From positions 248,001 through 312,000 of the forward strand of contig QHVT01000003.1 of NCBI GenBank assembly GCA_003223645.1: a stretch of 64,000 bases of DNA, written 5' to 3'. Shown here piece after piece: positions 44,380 through 52,576 of the stretch. Numbering within the stretch: the first letter of the stretch is position 1; every line of letters starts with the position of its first letter. The translations under genes and the position numbers were made by a program. The notes beneath the pieces are model-generated. The model searched no databases, had not been told where the DNA came from, and saw nothing but the letters and a program-made list of their open reading frames with translations. This DNA is from Acidobacteriota bacterium. GTDB taxonomy: Bacteria > Acidobacteriota > Thermoanaerobaculia > Gp7-AA8.

Positions 44380-46649
44380 GCTGCGATCTCCCTGGCGATG
44401 AACGCCTGTCCCAGCGCGATGCCGCCGTCTCCCGGCGGCACGCCGCGATTCATGAATACGTTTCCGCCGATCGCGTCGATGACCGATTCCGCGAGCCGCG
44501 CGTTTTGAAAACATCCGCCGCTGAGGACGACCGGCAGCTCGCCGTGCATCGCTCTCGCTTCGAGCGCGAGCTTCGCCGTCACCGCGGCGATTGTGTTGTG
44601 AAAGCGCGCGGAGATCGTGGCGGGTGAGACTCCGTGCAGGTAGGCGTCGACCGCCGCACGCATCGTCGGGCGCAGATCGATCTCGTGTAGCACAGGCTTT
44701 CCAGCCTGTGCTTCGGAAACTCGGACTGGAAAGTCCGCGCCACACGATGGATCGGCAATGAGGTTCCACTGGAACGCCACTTCGCCTTCGTAGTGCGCGT
44801 CCGGCATGTTGAGAAACAGCGCGCCGAACGCATCGAAGTAGCGGCCGACTCCGCGCGCGGGCATGCTGTTGAAGTTGCGCGCGATCATGCGGCGCACGGT
44901 CTCGACGTCCTTGCGCGCGAAGATCTCGAAGGGCGGCGGCTCGCCGTCGAAGGCATCATCGAGCAGCGCGAGTGCGATGCGCCACGGCTGGCGAATCGCC
45001 AGATCGCCGCCGGCGAGCGGAATTGCGCGGAACGTGGCGAAGCGCTCGAAGCCGGCGTAGCGCGCGATCAGGATCTCGCCGCCCCACGACGTGCCGTCGG
45101 TGCCGAAGCCCGTGCCGTCGTAGGCGATGCCGATCACCGGGCCGTCGAGTCCATGCTCGGCCATCACGCTGGCGACGTGCGCGTGATGATGCTGCACGCC
45201 GATCGTGCGGACACCGCTCTCGGCGAGCGCGTAGCGCGTCGAGAAGTAGTCGGGATGCAGATCGTGCACGAGCAACTTCGGCGAGACGCCGATGAACTCT
45301 TTCATGCGCTCGATGGCCGATTCGTACGCGTGCAGCGTCGCGACGCTTTCGAGGTCGCCGATGTGCGGGCCGAGGAATGCGGCCGTGCCAGAGGCGATGC
45401 AGAACGTGTTCTTGAGATGCGCGCCGCAGGCGAGGATCGGCTCCGCAAATTCGCGCCGCGTTTCGATTGCGTGCGGGACGTAGCCGCGCGCGCGGCGGAT
45501 CAGTGTTGGCGCGCCGGCGATCACGCGCACGACCGAGTCGTCGACGCGCGTCACGATGTCGCGGTCGTGCATCAGGAAGAGATCGGCGACCTCGCCGAGC
45601 TGGTGCAGCGCGTCGTCGTTCGTCGTCACCATCGGCTCGTCGGAGAAATTGCCGGACGTCATGACGAGCGGCATGCCGGCATCGCGCAGCAGCAGGTGAT
45701 GCAGCGGCGTGTAGGGGAGGAAGAGGCCGATGAGGGTCGCTTCGCTCAGCCCGCCCGCCCCGGGCGCGGGAGCGGGCGCGGAATTGCTCGCTTTTGCTAG
45801 AACGATCGGGCGCTCGATCGAAACGAGCAGCGCGCGCTCTTCGTCGTTCAGTTCGGCGAGCGTTTCCGCTTCCGCGAGATCGGGCACCATGATCGCGAGA
45901 GGTTTGGTCTCGCGATGCTTGCGCTCGCGCAGGCGTTGCACGGCTTGCGGCGACGTCGCATCGCAGGCGAGATGAAACCCGCCGAGGCCTTTGACGGCGA
46001 CGATGAGACCGGCGCGAAGCGCGCGCGCGGCGAAGCGGATCGGGTCGTCCGTCTCCACGTGGTTTCCCTGCGGCGTCATCGCGACGAGGCGCGGTCCGCA
46101 ATCGGGACAGGCATTCGGCTGCGCGTGAAAGCGGCGATCCGACGGCGACTCGTATTCGCGCCGGCAGGCATCGCACATCGTGAACCGCGCCATCGACGTC
46201 TTCGCGCGGTCGTACGGCGAGCCGTAGACGATCGAGTAGCGCGGCCCGCAGTTCGTGCAGTTGATGAACGGATAGCGATAGCGGCGATCGTCCGGATCGA
46301 GCAGCTCGCGCAGACAGTCGTCACAGGTGGCGAGATCGGCAGGAATCGAGACGCGGCGCTCGGAGGAAGTTGCGCTGCCGGCAATGGTGAACGCGTCGAG
46401 ATCCGCGTCAGAGAGCTCCGAGCACGTCACCGAGCGCACGGAGGCGGCAGGGGGAGAGCCGGCCTGCAATTGCGCCAGAAAGCCGTCGAGAGCCTCGCGT
46501 GTTCCGTACGCATCGATCGACACGCCGCGCGAGTCATTCCAGACACGCCCGGCGACGCCGATCCGCTGCGCCAGCTGATACACCCACGGACGGTATCCAA
46601 CTCCCTGAACCGTTCCGCGGACTTCGATGTGGAGTCCTCCGTGCGCCAT
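44370..46649 (-). CDS. hypF: HypF, carbamoyltransferase with an in-frame repeat insertion
   Basis: A 759-residue protein with the full HypF order. An acylphosphatase domain (VRGTVQGVGYRPWVYQLAQR) is followed by the zinc fingers (CDDCLRELLDPDDRRYRYPF...CTNCGPRY, then CDACRREY and CPDCGPRL). A YrdC-like domain follows (GFHLACDATSPQAV), then the carbamoyl-transfer Kae1-like domain (HHHAHVASVMAEHG near 490, IGIAYDGTGFGTDGTSWGGE). HypF makes the carbamoyl group for the cyanide ligands. At residues about 635-655, in the C-terminal domain, a palindromic repeat adds about 20 residues (CGADFPV ... [10 protein letters not shown]) without breaking the frame. A perfect GTGA-N6-TCAC site lies 71 bases upstream. 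Confidence 0.93.
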   Translation of the reverse strand: MAHGGLHIEVRGTVQGVGYRPWVYQLAQRIGVAGRVWNDSRGVSIDAYGTREALDGFLAQLQAGSPPAASVRSVTCSELSDADLDAFTIAGSATSSERRVSIPADLATCDDCLRELLDPDDRRYRYPFINCTNCGPRYSIVYGSPYDRAKTSMARFTMCDACRREYESPSDRRFHAQPNACPDCGPRLVAMTPQGNHVETDDPIRFAARALRAGLIVAVKGLGGFHLACDATSPQAVQRLRERKHRETKPLAIMVPDLAEAETLAELNDEERALLVSIERPIVLAKASNSAPAPAPGAGGLSEATLIGLFLPYTPLHHLLLRDAGMPLVMTSGNFSDEPMVTTNDDALHQLGEVADLFLMHDRDIVTRVDDSVVRVIAGAPTLIRRARGYVPHAIETRREFAEPILACGAHLKNTFCIASGTAAFLGPHIGDLESVATLHAYESAIERMKEFIGVSPKLLVHDLHPDYFSTRYALAESGVRTIGVQHHHAHVASVMAEHGLDGPVIGIAYDGTGFGTDGTSWGGEILIARYAGFERFATFRAIPLAGGDLAIRQPWRIALALLDDAFDGEPPPFEIFARKDVETVRRMIARNFNSMPARGVGRYFDAFGALFLNMPDAHYEGEVAFQWNLIADPSCGADFPVRVSEAQAGKPVLHEIDLRPTMRAAVDAYLHGVSPATISARFHNTIAAVTAKLALEARAMHGELPVVLSGGCFQNARLAESVIDAIGGNVFMNRGVPPGDGGIALGQAFIAREIAACA
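44685..44745. repeat. Palindromic repeat, full copy, inside hypF
   Basis: GTGTAGCACAGGCTTTCCAG ... CGGACTGGAAAGTCCGCGCCACAC, somewhat diverged arms. It is in frame within the Kae1-like domain of HypF. Confidence 0.88.
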
Positions 46650-46701
46650 GTCTCGATTCCCGTTGGGATCAAGTTAAGTGGCGGGAGGCGGTGATGAGAT
46701 G

Positions 46702-47460
46702 TCAGGTGATACAGGAGATGGTGACCAGTGTCACCGTGACCGCGCCGTAGGCGATCTCGCGCCACCCGATGGTTTGCGGCGCAGGCTGGAAAGGCTGCGC
46801 TACACCGTGGATGGCGCGCAGCAGAAGAATGATCATGGCCGCGATCGCGAAGGGGGATGCGATCAGGGCCACGAGCGCAACGGCGAGTGCGTGTGCCGCG
46901 ATCGCCGGCCATGCGGGCGCGCGGCGCAGCAGCGCGCGCACGTAGAGGATCGACGGCAGCGAGCGCGCGGCGATGATGGCGGCGAGGGTGAATGACATCG
47001 CGATCGATCGCCCGCCTGCGATTGCAATTGCCGTCGCGATGCTCGACATCGCCAGCGCGCCGCTCAGTTCCGCGACGAGCTCGCGCGAGCGGTTGCGCGC
47101 GTCGTAGATCAACTGCACGAGAGCGAACGGCGCGACGACGGCGAACGGGATCCATACGCGTGCGCTGCACGGCGCCAGCGGGAGCAGTGCGGCGAGCAGA
47201 TAGATCGCGGCGAGCATCCGGCAGTACGGCGTTCGCGGATACGACCTGCGACGAACAGCGTCCTGCAGCGCGAGCTTGAGCGGATGACGCGCGAGGAACA
47301 CGAAGACCGCCGCAACGGCGATCATCGCTCCGCTCCAGGACGGCGCGACCAGGAGGCCGAGGGCGATCGGCTCCAGGAGAAAGCCCCAGCCGCCGTGCTC
47401 CGCCGGCAACGCCAGCGAACGCAACGCGACCGGCCGCGCCGGGAGCGGGATCGTCGTCAT
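46702..47460 (-). CDS. YwiC-like membrane protein
   Basis: A 252-residue protein with about eight membrane helices. The opening LALPAEHGGWGFLLEPIALG is the hallmark of the YwiC family, with RHPLKLALQDAVRRRSY following. In Bacillus the family member lies near the anaerobic nitrate respiration genes, but the biochemical role is not known. The start overlaps the stop of the Fe-S repair gene by four bases. Residues about 218-228 derive from a palindromic repeat arm (GVAQPFQPAP) between the last two helices. Its position between the hyp operon and NO-stress genes again fits anaerobic use. Confidence 0.75.
   Translation of the reverse strand: MTTIPLPARPVALRSLALPAEHGGWGFLLEPIALGLLVAPSWSGAMIAVAAVFVFLARHPLKLALQDAVRRRSYPRTPYCRMLAAIYLLAALLPLAPCSARVWIPFAVVAPFALVQLIYDARNRSRELVAELSGALAMSSIATAIAIAGGRSIAMSFTLAAIIAARSLPSILYVRALLRRAPAWPAIAAHALAVALVALIASPFAIAAMIILLLRAIHGVAQPFQPAPQTIGWREIAYGAVTVTLVTISCIT
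46721..46734. promoter_or_regulatory. Predicted Crp/Fnr-type operator upstream of hypF
   Basis: GTGACCAGTGTCAC, both halves perfect. It lies within the last codons of the YwiC-like gene, 71 bases before the hypF start, and could drive the hypF-C-D-E operon. Confidence 0.5.
46779..46806. repeat. Palindromic repeat, single arm, in the YwiC-like gene
   Basis: Minus-strand arm GTGTAGCGCAGCCTTTCCAG followed by CCTGCGCC, one mismatch in the core. In frame, read as GVAQPFQPAP. Confidence 0.8.
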
Positions 47461-48158
47461 CGATAGGCCTCGAGTCGCAGCGCGCGCGGAAAGAGGAGAT
47501 TGTTCTCGAGGTGGATGTGGCGATGCAGATCCTGTTCGAGATCCGCGAGCCGCTCGTACAACGCGCGGAAGCTGAGGCATGCGTCGGGCGGCAGCTCGTA
47601 GCCGTTCGTCGACGCGCGGAGTTGGACGAGTTTCTCCCCCGCGGTTTCGTGTTCCATCAGCATGACGCGGATCGGATTCGCGATCGTGCCGAAGCACGAC
47701 TCCGGCCGCTCGCCGGTGGTCTCGAGCTCTTCGACGTACGGAAAGAGAATCTGCTCCTCTTTCATCATGTGCGGCATCAACTCGCCCACGAGCTCGCCGA
47801 ACACGCGATGCACATCCAGCACCTCGGCGTGATTGCCGCCGTGCCGGTTCGCGACCTTTTCGGCCAGCAGCGAAATCGTTTCGATCGCCTGCCGCGTATA
47901 GCTGTGATGCACGGACACGATGTAGTCCTGCAGCTCGACGAGCGTTTTGTTCTGCCAGTCACCCGACTGTTCGATGCGCGGTTCACCGATCGCCGTGAGC
48001 AATTCCATCGGCGTGACTCCCGCGTTCCTGCACGCCTCCGCCACCGACTGCTGACCGCGGCAGCAGTAGTCGATCTGCCATCGCTCCATGATCGCAATCG
48101 CGTTCGGCGTTTCGAGCGCCAGCTCTCCGATCGTCTTCGTTTCGGCATTGATGTTCAT
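47457..48158 (-). CDS. ric: Di-iron Fe-S cluster repair protein (RIC/ScdA/YtfE)
   Basis: A 233-residue protein. The N-terminal ScdA/DUF542 domain contains the paired cysteines (IDYCCRGQQSVAEACRNAG near 30-48). A hemerythrin-like four-helix domain holds the di-iron ligands (HHSYTRQAIE, HAEVLDVHRVF, HMMKEEQILFPYVEE, HETAGEKL, HRHIHLENNLLFPRAL). These proteins repair nitrosative and oxidative damage to Fe-S clusters and can act on NO. The ATG at 48158 has AGGAG upstream. It is divergent from the Crp/Fnr gene across 62 bases that contain a TGA-N6-TCA palindrome. This pairing is typical of NO-responsive regulation. Confidence 0.93.
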   Translation of the reverse strand: MNINAETKTIGELALETPNAIAIMERWQIDYCCRGQQSVAEACRNAGVTPMELLTAIGEPRIEQSGDWQNKTLVELQDYIVSVHHSYTRQAIETISLLAEKVANRHGGNHAEVLDVHRVFGELVGELMPHMMKEEQILFPYVEELETTGERPESCFGTIANPIRVMLMEHETAGEKLVQLRASTNGYELPPDACLSFRALYERLADLEQDLHRHIHLENNLLFPRALRLEAYR

Positions 48159-48206
48159 TGCGCGTCTCCTCATGATCGAATGTAGAGGCGCGGCGATGCG
48201 GCCGCC

Positions 48207-48220
48207 ATGACATTGGTCAT
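48207..48220. promoter_or_regulatory. Predicted Crp/Fnr-type operator in the ric / regulator divergent region
   Basis: ATGACATTGGTCAT keeps TGA-N6-TCA with A/T at the outer position. It lies 48 bases from the ric start and abuts the regulator's start codon, a position where binding would block the regulator's own expression. Confidence 0.5.
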
Positions 48221-48892
48221 ATGCCGATCGAAGTACCGATTCCGTTCGACTCGATTCCACTGCTCGCCGCACTGCGCCGCGAGGATCGCGAGGCGGTCGC
48301 GCCGCTCTGCCGGATGCGCGGCTACGACAAAGGGGAGACGATCTTCCGCGAAGGCGATCCGGCGGACCGCATTCACTTCGTGCACATCGGCCGCGTGAAG
48401 ATCGTGAAGTCCGCCGGCGCACGCGACGTCATCGTCGAGATCCTCGGCCCCGGCGAGCCTGTCGGCGCGGTCGCGGTCTTCGAGCGCCTTCCCTTTCCGG
48501 CGAGCGCGGTGACGCTCGAGCCGTCCGGCATTCTCTCGATTCCGGAGCGCGAGTTCTTCGCGCTGCTGGAGAAGCGGCCGGAGATGATGCGTCACCTGCT
48601 CGCCGGTCTCACGCTTCGGTTGATGATGGTCAACAAACGTTTGGCCGACCTCACCGGGTCGGCCGAACAACGCGCGGCGCGGCTCTTTCTCACACTCGCC
48701 GATCGCGTCGGACTCTCGACTCCCGACGGCGTGCGCATTCCGCTCACGCTGTCGCGCCAGGAGATCGCCGACCTCCTCGGCACGACACTCGAGACCGCAA
48801 TCCGGCTCATGAGCCGGTGGCAGAAGGAAGCCATCGTTCTGACGGAGAAGGATGGCTTCGTGATTCCGGAGCCGGCGAAGCTTCGCGAATAG
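48221..48892 (+). CDS. Crp/Fnr-family regulator, DNR-like (no FNR cysteine set)
   Basis: A 223-residue regulator. The N-terminal cyclic-nucleotide-type sensor domain contains GETIFREGDPADRIHFVHIG. A long dimer helix follows, then a C-terminal helix-turn-helix (LTLSRQEIADLLGTTLETAI followed by RLMSRW). It has only one cysteine (Cys30), so it cannot hold an FNR-type [4Fe-4S] cluster. With a Fe-S repair gene divergently adjacent, it resembles the DNR/NnrR group that senses NO. The recognition helix keeps the Glu and Arg used by Crp/Fnr to read the G-A of GTGA/TTGA. It is the only such regulator in the window and the natural candidate for the repeated GTGA-N6-TCAC sites. Confidence 0.9.
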   Translation: MPIEVPIPFDSIPLLAALRREDREAVAPLCRMRGYDKGETIFREGDPADRIHFVHIGRVKIVKSAGARDVIVEILGPGEPVGAVAVFERLPFPASAVTLEPSGILSIPEREFFALLEKRPEMMRHLLAGLTLRLMMVNKRLADLTGSAEQRAARLFLTLADRVGLSTPDGVRIPLTLSRQEIADLLGTTLETAIRLMSRWQKEAIVLTEKDGFVIPEPAKLRE

Positions 48893-49063
48893 CGCGCTGG
48901 AACGAGCCGCCGGCTAGGAGACTGCGCGGTAGAAACGACGATCTCAGGCGCGTTGCGCCGCTCGAAACCGCAGGTCGTGAGGTGGCGACAAGCATGCCGC
49001 GAGGCGGAGCAATTCCACGCAGCCGGCCGTGCCGGCTAGCGAACACGGTGCGCTGCGAAGACG
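48893..49063. other. No gene seen; possible decayed DNA
   Basis: Between the Crp/Fnr stop and the 85-codon frame I see no convincing coding sequence on either strand, and the triplet composition bias of the neighbours is lost. It could be remnant sequence from an insertion or decayed gene. Confidence 0.4.
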
Positions 49064-49321
49064 TCACGGATCTCTTCGGCTTGCCGATACTCGAACGCTC
49101 CGGCCATTCATCTTCCGTAGCCGAGCAATGACGGTAGATTGGCTTCGCACCACGCGCGGTAATCGGCCATCGTGGTCGAAGGCGCGAAAGGGAGCATCAT
49201 CGAGGACCGGCTTGTACGTGCGAATGAATGCATATCGCATTCGCAGCGGTAATGGACGGCACGCAGCAGCCTCGAATTCCGCAATCCATTCCTCTTTTCC
49301 TGAAAGTGTCGCTGCGCTCAC
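49064..49321 (-). CDS. Short hypothetical protein, probably frameshifted
   Basis: An 85-residue frame from a GTG that overlaps the stop of the hydrogenase protease gene (GTGA). The first 55 residues look protein-like (SGKEEWIAEFEAAACRPLP; YAFIRTYKPVLDDAPFRAFD). The last 30 are Arg/Ser-rich and poor. In the next frame, the same region gives MADYRAWCEANLPSLLGYGR and a stop, which reads much more like a real C-terminus. A one-base change near 49165 would join the two. I therefore suspect a frameshifted or decaying gene. I do not recognise its family. Confidence 0.4.
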   Translation of the reverse strand: MSAATLSGKEEWIAEFEAAACRPLPLRMRYAFIRTYKPVLDDAPFRAFDHDGRLPRVVRSQSTVIARLRKMNGRSVRVSASRRDP

Positions 49322-49779
49322 ATCAGAAATTGTAGTTCACGCATGACCACTTCCGCCGCGCGCGGCACCGCGTCCGCCACTGCTTGCGACAATGCGATGC
49401 CTCCGTCGAGGGTCTCCGGCACGATGCCGACCAGCACGACGTCGCGCGGAGCGTTGCCCGCGAAGTCGAGGATGATCAATGCGTCGTTGATCGACGGCTC
49501 GTGCGGGCTGATGCGGATTCCCGGTGCGACGGCGGTGATCTCGTCGCGCGAGTACACGCGAATGGTCCCGGGCGGCGCATCAGCGGCGACGGCGTCGATG
49601 AAGACGACCTTGTCGTAGCCGATGAGATACGACGGCAGGTCGAGGGAGGGAGTTCCGAGGTCTTCGAGGACGGCGCCGTCGCCGAGAGTGTAATGAGCGG
49701 AGAGATGGCGGATGACGGCGGGACCGGCGCCGTCGTCTCCCATGAGGATGTTGCCGATGCCGTAGATTGCAGTGGTCAC
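49318..49779 (-). CDS. hybD: Hydrogenase maturation protease (HyaD/HybD)
   Basis: A 153-residue endopeptidase. TAIYGIGNILMGDDGAGPAV holds the first metal ligand (Glu replaced by Asp in the G-N-x-L-x-x-D-D-G motif). DLGTPSLDLPSYLIGYDKVV provides the second, and ISPHEPSINDAL the histidine ligand. It cleaves the C-terminal peptide of the large subunit after nickel insertion. The GTG start overlaps the large-subunit stop (GTGA). It lies at the end of the structural operon, the usual place. Confidence 0.92.
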   Translation of the reverse strand: MTTAIYGIGNILMGDDGAGPAVIRHLSAHYTLGDGAVLEDLGTPSLDLPSYLIGYDKVVFIDAVAADAPPGTIRVYSRDEITAVAPGIRISPHEPSINDALIILDFAGNAPRDVVLVGIVPETLDGGIALSQAVADAVPRAAEVVMRELQFLM

Positions 49780-51473
49780 AAGACCTTCACGCGCGCGACG
49801 TTGTTGCCCGCGGGATCGAACATGTGGACTGCGCAGGCCATGCAGGGATCGAAGGAATGAATCGTGCGCAGGACTTCGAGGGGATGTTGTGCGTCGGCGA
49901 TCGGCGTGCCGAGGAGCGAGGCTTCGTAGGGACCGAGCGTATTCTTGCTGTCGCGCGGGCTGGCGTTCCATGTCGTCGGCACGACGGCCTGGTAGTTCTT
50001 GATCACGCCGTCGTCGACGACGACCCAGTGCGAGAGCGTGCCGCGCGGCGCTTCGTGGAAGCCGACGCCCTCGATCTCGCCTTTCGGGAACGTCGGCGGA
50101 TTGAAGATCGCGGTGTCGCCCTTGAGCACGTTGTCGGTGAGCAGCTGCCAGTGCTTGGTCGCGAGCTCGGAGAGCACGGCGGTGCGCACCGCGCGCGCGC
50201 CGTGGCGGCCCAACGTCGAGTGCAGCATCGCGGGAGTGGCGGTGACGCCGGCGATGGCTGAGATTTTCGCGAGCGCGGCGTCGGTCCACTTCTTCATCAG
50301 CGGATTTCCGCTCGCGTAGCCGACGAGCACGTTCGCGAGCGGTCCGACTTGCGCGGGCTCTCCTTCGTATCGCGGCGCTTTCACCCACGAATACTTTCCG
50401 TCGGCCTGCCAGTCGGTGAAGTTCGGCTCGGTCTCGCCCTTCCACGGATGCAGCGCGCCGCCGCTCTTGTACCAGGCGTGCTCGCTGTCTTCGGTCACCG
50501 CCTTGCGCCAGGCCTCGTCTTTCTGTCCGGTGATCGGGCGCAGCTTCGAGAGGTCGCCGTGCGGAATGAAGCCGCCCGGCAATTCGAATTCCGTGCTCTT
50601 CTCGTCGAGCGGCAGATCGGGAACGGAGAGATAGTTCGTCACGCCCGATCCGTATCCGAACCAGTCGGGATAGAAGCCGGCGACGGCGCAGACGTCGGGC
50701 ACGTAGACGTTCTGCACGAACCCGACGACCTTGTCGAAGAGCGATTTCATCGCGTACAGGCGATCGACGTTCAGCGCCGCTTCGCTCTCGATGTTGATCG
50801 CGTTCGAGACGCCGCCGACGGCGACGTTCTGAATGTGCGGCGTCTTCCCGCCTAGCATCGCCACGACCTGGTTGGCGTAGCGCTGGTATTCGAGCGCCTG
50901 CAGGTAGTGCGCGACGGCGATGAGGTTCACTTCCGGCGGCAGCTTCATCGCCGGATGTCCCCAGTAGCCGTGCGCGAACGGTCCGAGTTGTCCGCTGTCG
51001 ACGAGTCCTTTGACGCGCGTCTTCACCGCGGCCATTTCTTTCGCCGAGTTGTTCGGCCAGTCGGAGAGACTCTCCGCGATCGACGACGCTTTCTTCGGAT
51101 CGGCCTTCAGCACCTGCGTGACGTCGACCCAGTCGAGCGCGGAGAGCTGATAGAAGTGCACGATGTGATCGTGCAGCGCGTGCGCAATCAGGATGAGATT
51201 GCGGATGTACTGCGCGTTTTTCGGAATCGGCAGGTTCAGCGCGTCTTCGACCGCGCGCACGGATGCGAGTGCGTGCACGGTCGTGCAGACGCCGCAGAAG
51301 CGCTGCGTGAAGAGCCACGCCTCGCGCGGATCGCGTCCCAGAAGAATGCGCTCGATGCCGCGCCACATCGTCGACGACGCCCACGCTTTCTGCACTTTGC
51401 CGCCGTCGACTTCGACGTCGATGCGAAGGTGTCCTTCGATGCGCGTGATCGGATCGATCGTGATCTTGGTCAT
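49776..51473 (-). CDS. hybC: [NiFe] hydrogenase large subunit (HybC-type, group 1)
   Basis: A 565-residue catalytic subunit. The first cysteine pair is in RFCGVCTTVH near residues 58-67 (L1), preceded by ITRIEGHLRIDV. The second pair is in DPCMACAVH near 542-550 (L2), followed by about 15 residues (MFDPAGNN...) that the protease removes. All four Ni ligands are present. Uptake-type enzymes oxidise H2 and send electrons to the quinone pool through HybA and HybB. The ATG overlaps hybB by four bases. Sub-class 1c (Hyb) is suggested by the neighbours rather than by residues. Confidence 0.96.
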   Translation of the reverse strand: MTKITIDPITRIEGHLRIDVEVDGGKVQKAWASSTMWRGIERILLGRDPREAWLFTQRFCGVCTTVHALASVRAVEDALNLPIPKNAQYIRNLILIAHALHDHIVHFYQLSALDWVDVTQVLKADPKKASSIAESLSDWPNNSAKEMAAVKTRVKGLVDSGQLGPFAHGYWGHPAMKLPPEVNLIAVAHYLQALEYQRYANQVVAMLGGKTPHIQNVAVGGVSNAINIESEAALNVDRLYAMKSLFDKVVGFVQNVYVPDVCAVAGFYPDWFGYGSGVTNYLSVPDLPLDEKSTEFELPGGFIPHGDLSKLRPITGQKDEAWRKAVTEDSEHAWYKSGGALHPWKGETEPNFTDWQADGKYSWVKAPRYEGEPAQVGPLANVLVGYASGNPLMKKWTDAALAKISAIAGVTATPAMLHSTLGRHGARAVRTAVLSELATKHWQLLTDNVLKGDTAIFNPPTFPKGEIEGVGFHEAPRGTLSHWVVVDDGVIKNYQAVVPTTWNASPRDSKNTLGPYEASLLGTPIADAQHPLEVLRTIHSFDPCMACAVHMFDPAGNNVARVKVL

Positions 51474-52576
51474 GTCGTCTCCTGATGCCGGGGAGCAGGC
51501 TGAAAAGCCTGCGCTACACGAGAGTGCTCCTGGGCAGGCATGCCGCCGAGAATCGGGAATCGCTTCACCAGCGCGATGTAGATGGCGATCTCGAGCGCGA
51601 TGAGGCCGATGCTGATGAACATCTCGGAGACGGACGGGAAGTAGTGCCATCCGGGTCCGGGCTGGAAGGCGACGAGGAACGTGTCGAAGCGATAGAGCCC
51701 GCCGGCGAGTGCGATGCACATCGCGCCGCGGAACGGATTCGCGATCATCGCCGGCATCAGCCAGAGGACGATCTCGATCCAGAAGATGATGCCGTAGAGA
51801 TCGAGGTGCATCGCGATCGACAGGCGACTGCGCAGCGCGAGATCGATGAGACGCAGAGCGACGAATGCGATGCCCGCGAACACGGCGATCTTTTGCAGCA
51901 CGGCGAGAAGCGCGGTGTGGCGCCGGCTGATCGCCGACTCGAACACGACCATCGCGTAGCCCATCGCGAGACACGTGATGAGGAAGAGCAGCGGCAGCAG
52001 CGGCGTGTTCCACAGCGGATGCAGCTTCGGTCCCGCCAGGAGCATGAGCGAGCCGAGCGACGACTGATGCATCGTCGGGAGGAGCATGCCGAGAGCGATG
52101 ATCCAGACGAGAATGCGGTCGAGAAAGCGGGTGATGCGGCTCGGCTTCAACATCGCCGGCGTGAGCTCGATCCAGAGCACGCAGACGTAGGCCATGATGC
52201 AGAGCGCGACTTCGAGGAGCGCGGAGTTCAGGTTCCAGTTGCGGAAGTAGAGCGGGATCTTCCACATGTTCCACGGCCGGCCGAGATCGATGGCGACGGA
52301 GAGTCCGGCCATCGAGTAGCCGAGGGCGCTGGTGAGAATCGCGGGGCGCACGAGCGGGTGGTACTGGCCGCGATTGAAGATGTAGACGAGGAGCGCAACG
52401 GCGTAGCCGCCGCACGCGAGCGCGGTGCCGACGACGACGTCGAGCGCGATCCAGAGTCCGAGCGGGTAGCCGTCGGAGAGCGCGGTCGACGCGCCGAGGC
52501 CGATGGCGAACCGGCGGATGATCAGCATGATCCCGATCGCGGCAAGCAGCAGGAGGATTTTGAAGTTCCTACTCAT
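51470..52576 (-). CDS. hybB: HybB, NrfD-family membrane anchor of the hydrogenase
   Basis: A 368-residue protein with ten membrane helices (LWIALDVVVGTALACGGYAV; ALLEVALCIMAYVCVLWIEL; HQSSLGSLMLLAGPKLHPLW). This is the NrfD/HybB family, which links periplasmic Fe-S proteins to the menaquinone pool and lacks haem. Starts before the hybA stop (8-base overlap) and ends four bases into hybC. The C-terminal tail [17 protein letters not shown] includes a palindromic repeat arm after the last helix, where it is unlikely to disturb folding. Confidence 0.93.
   Translation of the reverse strand: MSRNFKILLLLAAIGIMLIIRRFAIGLGASTALSDGYPLGLWIALDVVVGTALACGGYAVALLVYIFNRGQYHPLVRPAILTSALGYSMAGLSVAIDLGRPWNMWKIPLYFRNWNLNSALLEVALCIMAYVCVLWIELTPAMLKPSRITRFLDRILVWIIALGMLLPTMHQSSLGSLMLLAGPKLHPLWNTPLLPLLFLITCLAMGYAMVVFESAISRRHTALLAVLQKIAVFAGIAFVALRLIDLALRSRLSIAMHLDLYGIIFWIEIVLWLMPAMIANPFRGAMCIALAGGLYRFDTFLVAFQPGPGWHYFPSVSEMFISIGLIALEIAIYIALVKRFPILGGMPAQEHSRVAQAFQPAPRHQETT
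51491..51520. repeat. Palindromic repeat, single arm, in the hybB tail
   Basis: Minus-strand arm GTGTAGCGCAGGCTTTTCAG followed by CCTGCTCC. In frame, VAQAFQPAP, residues about 352-362 of HybB; it also precedes the hybC start by 18 bases. Confidence 0.85.
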
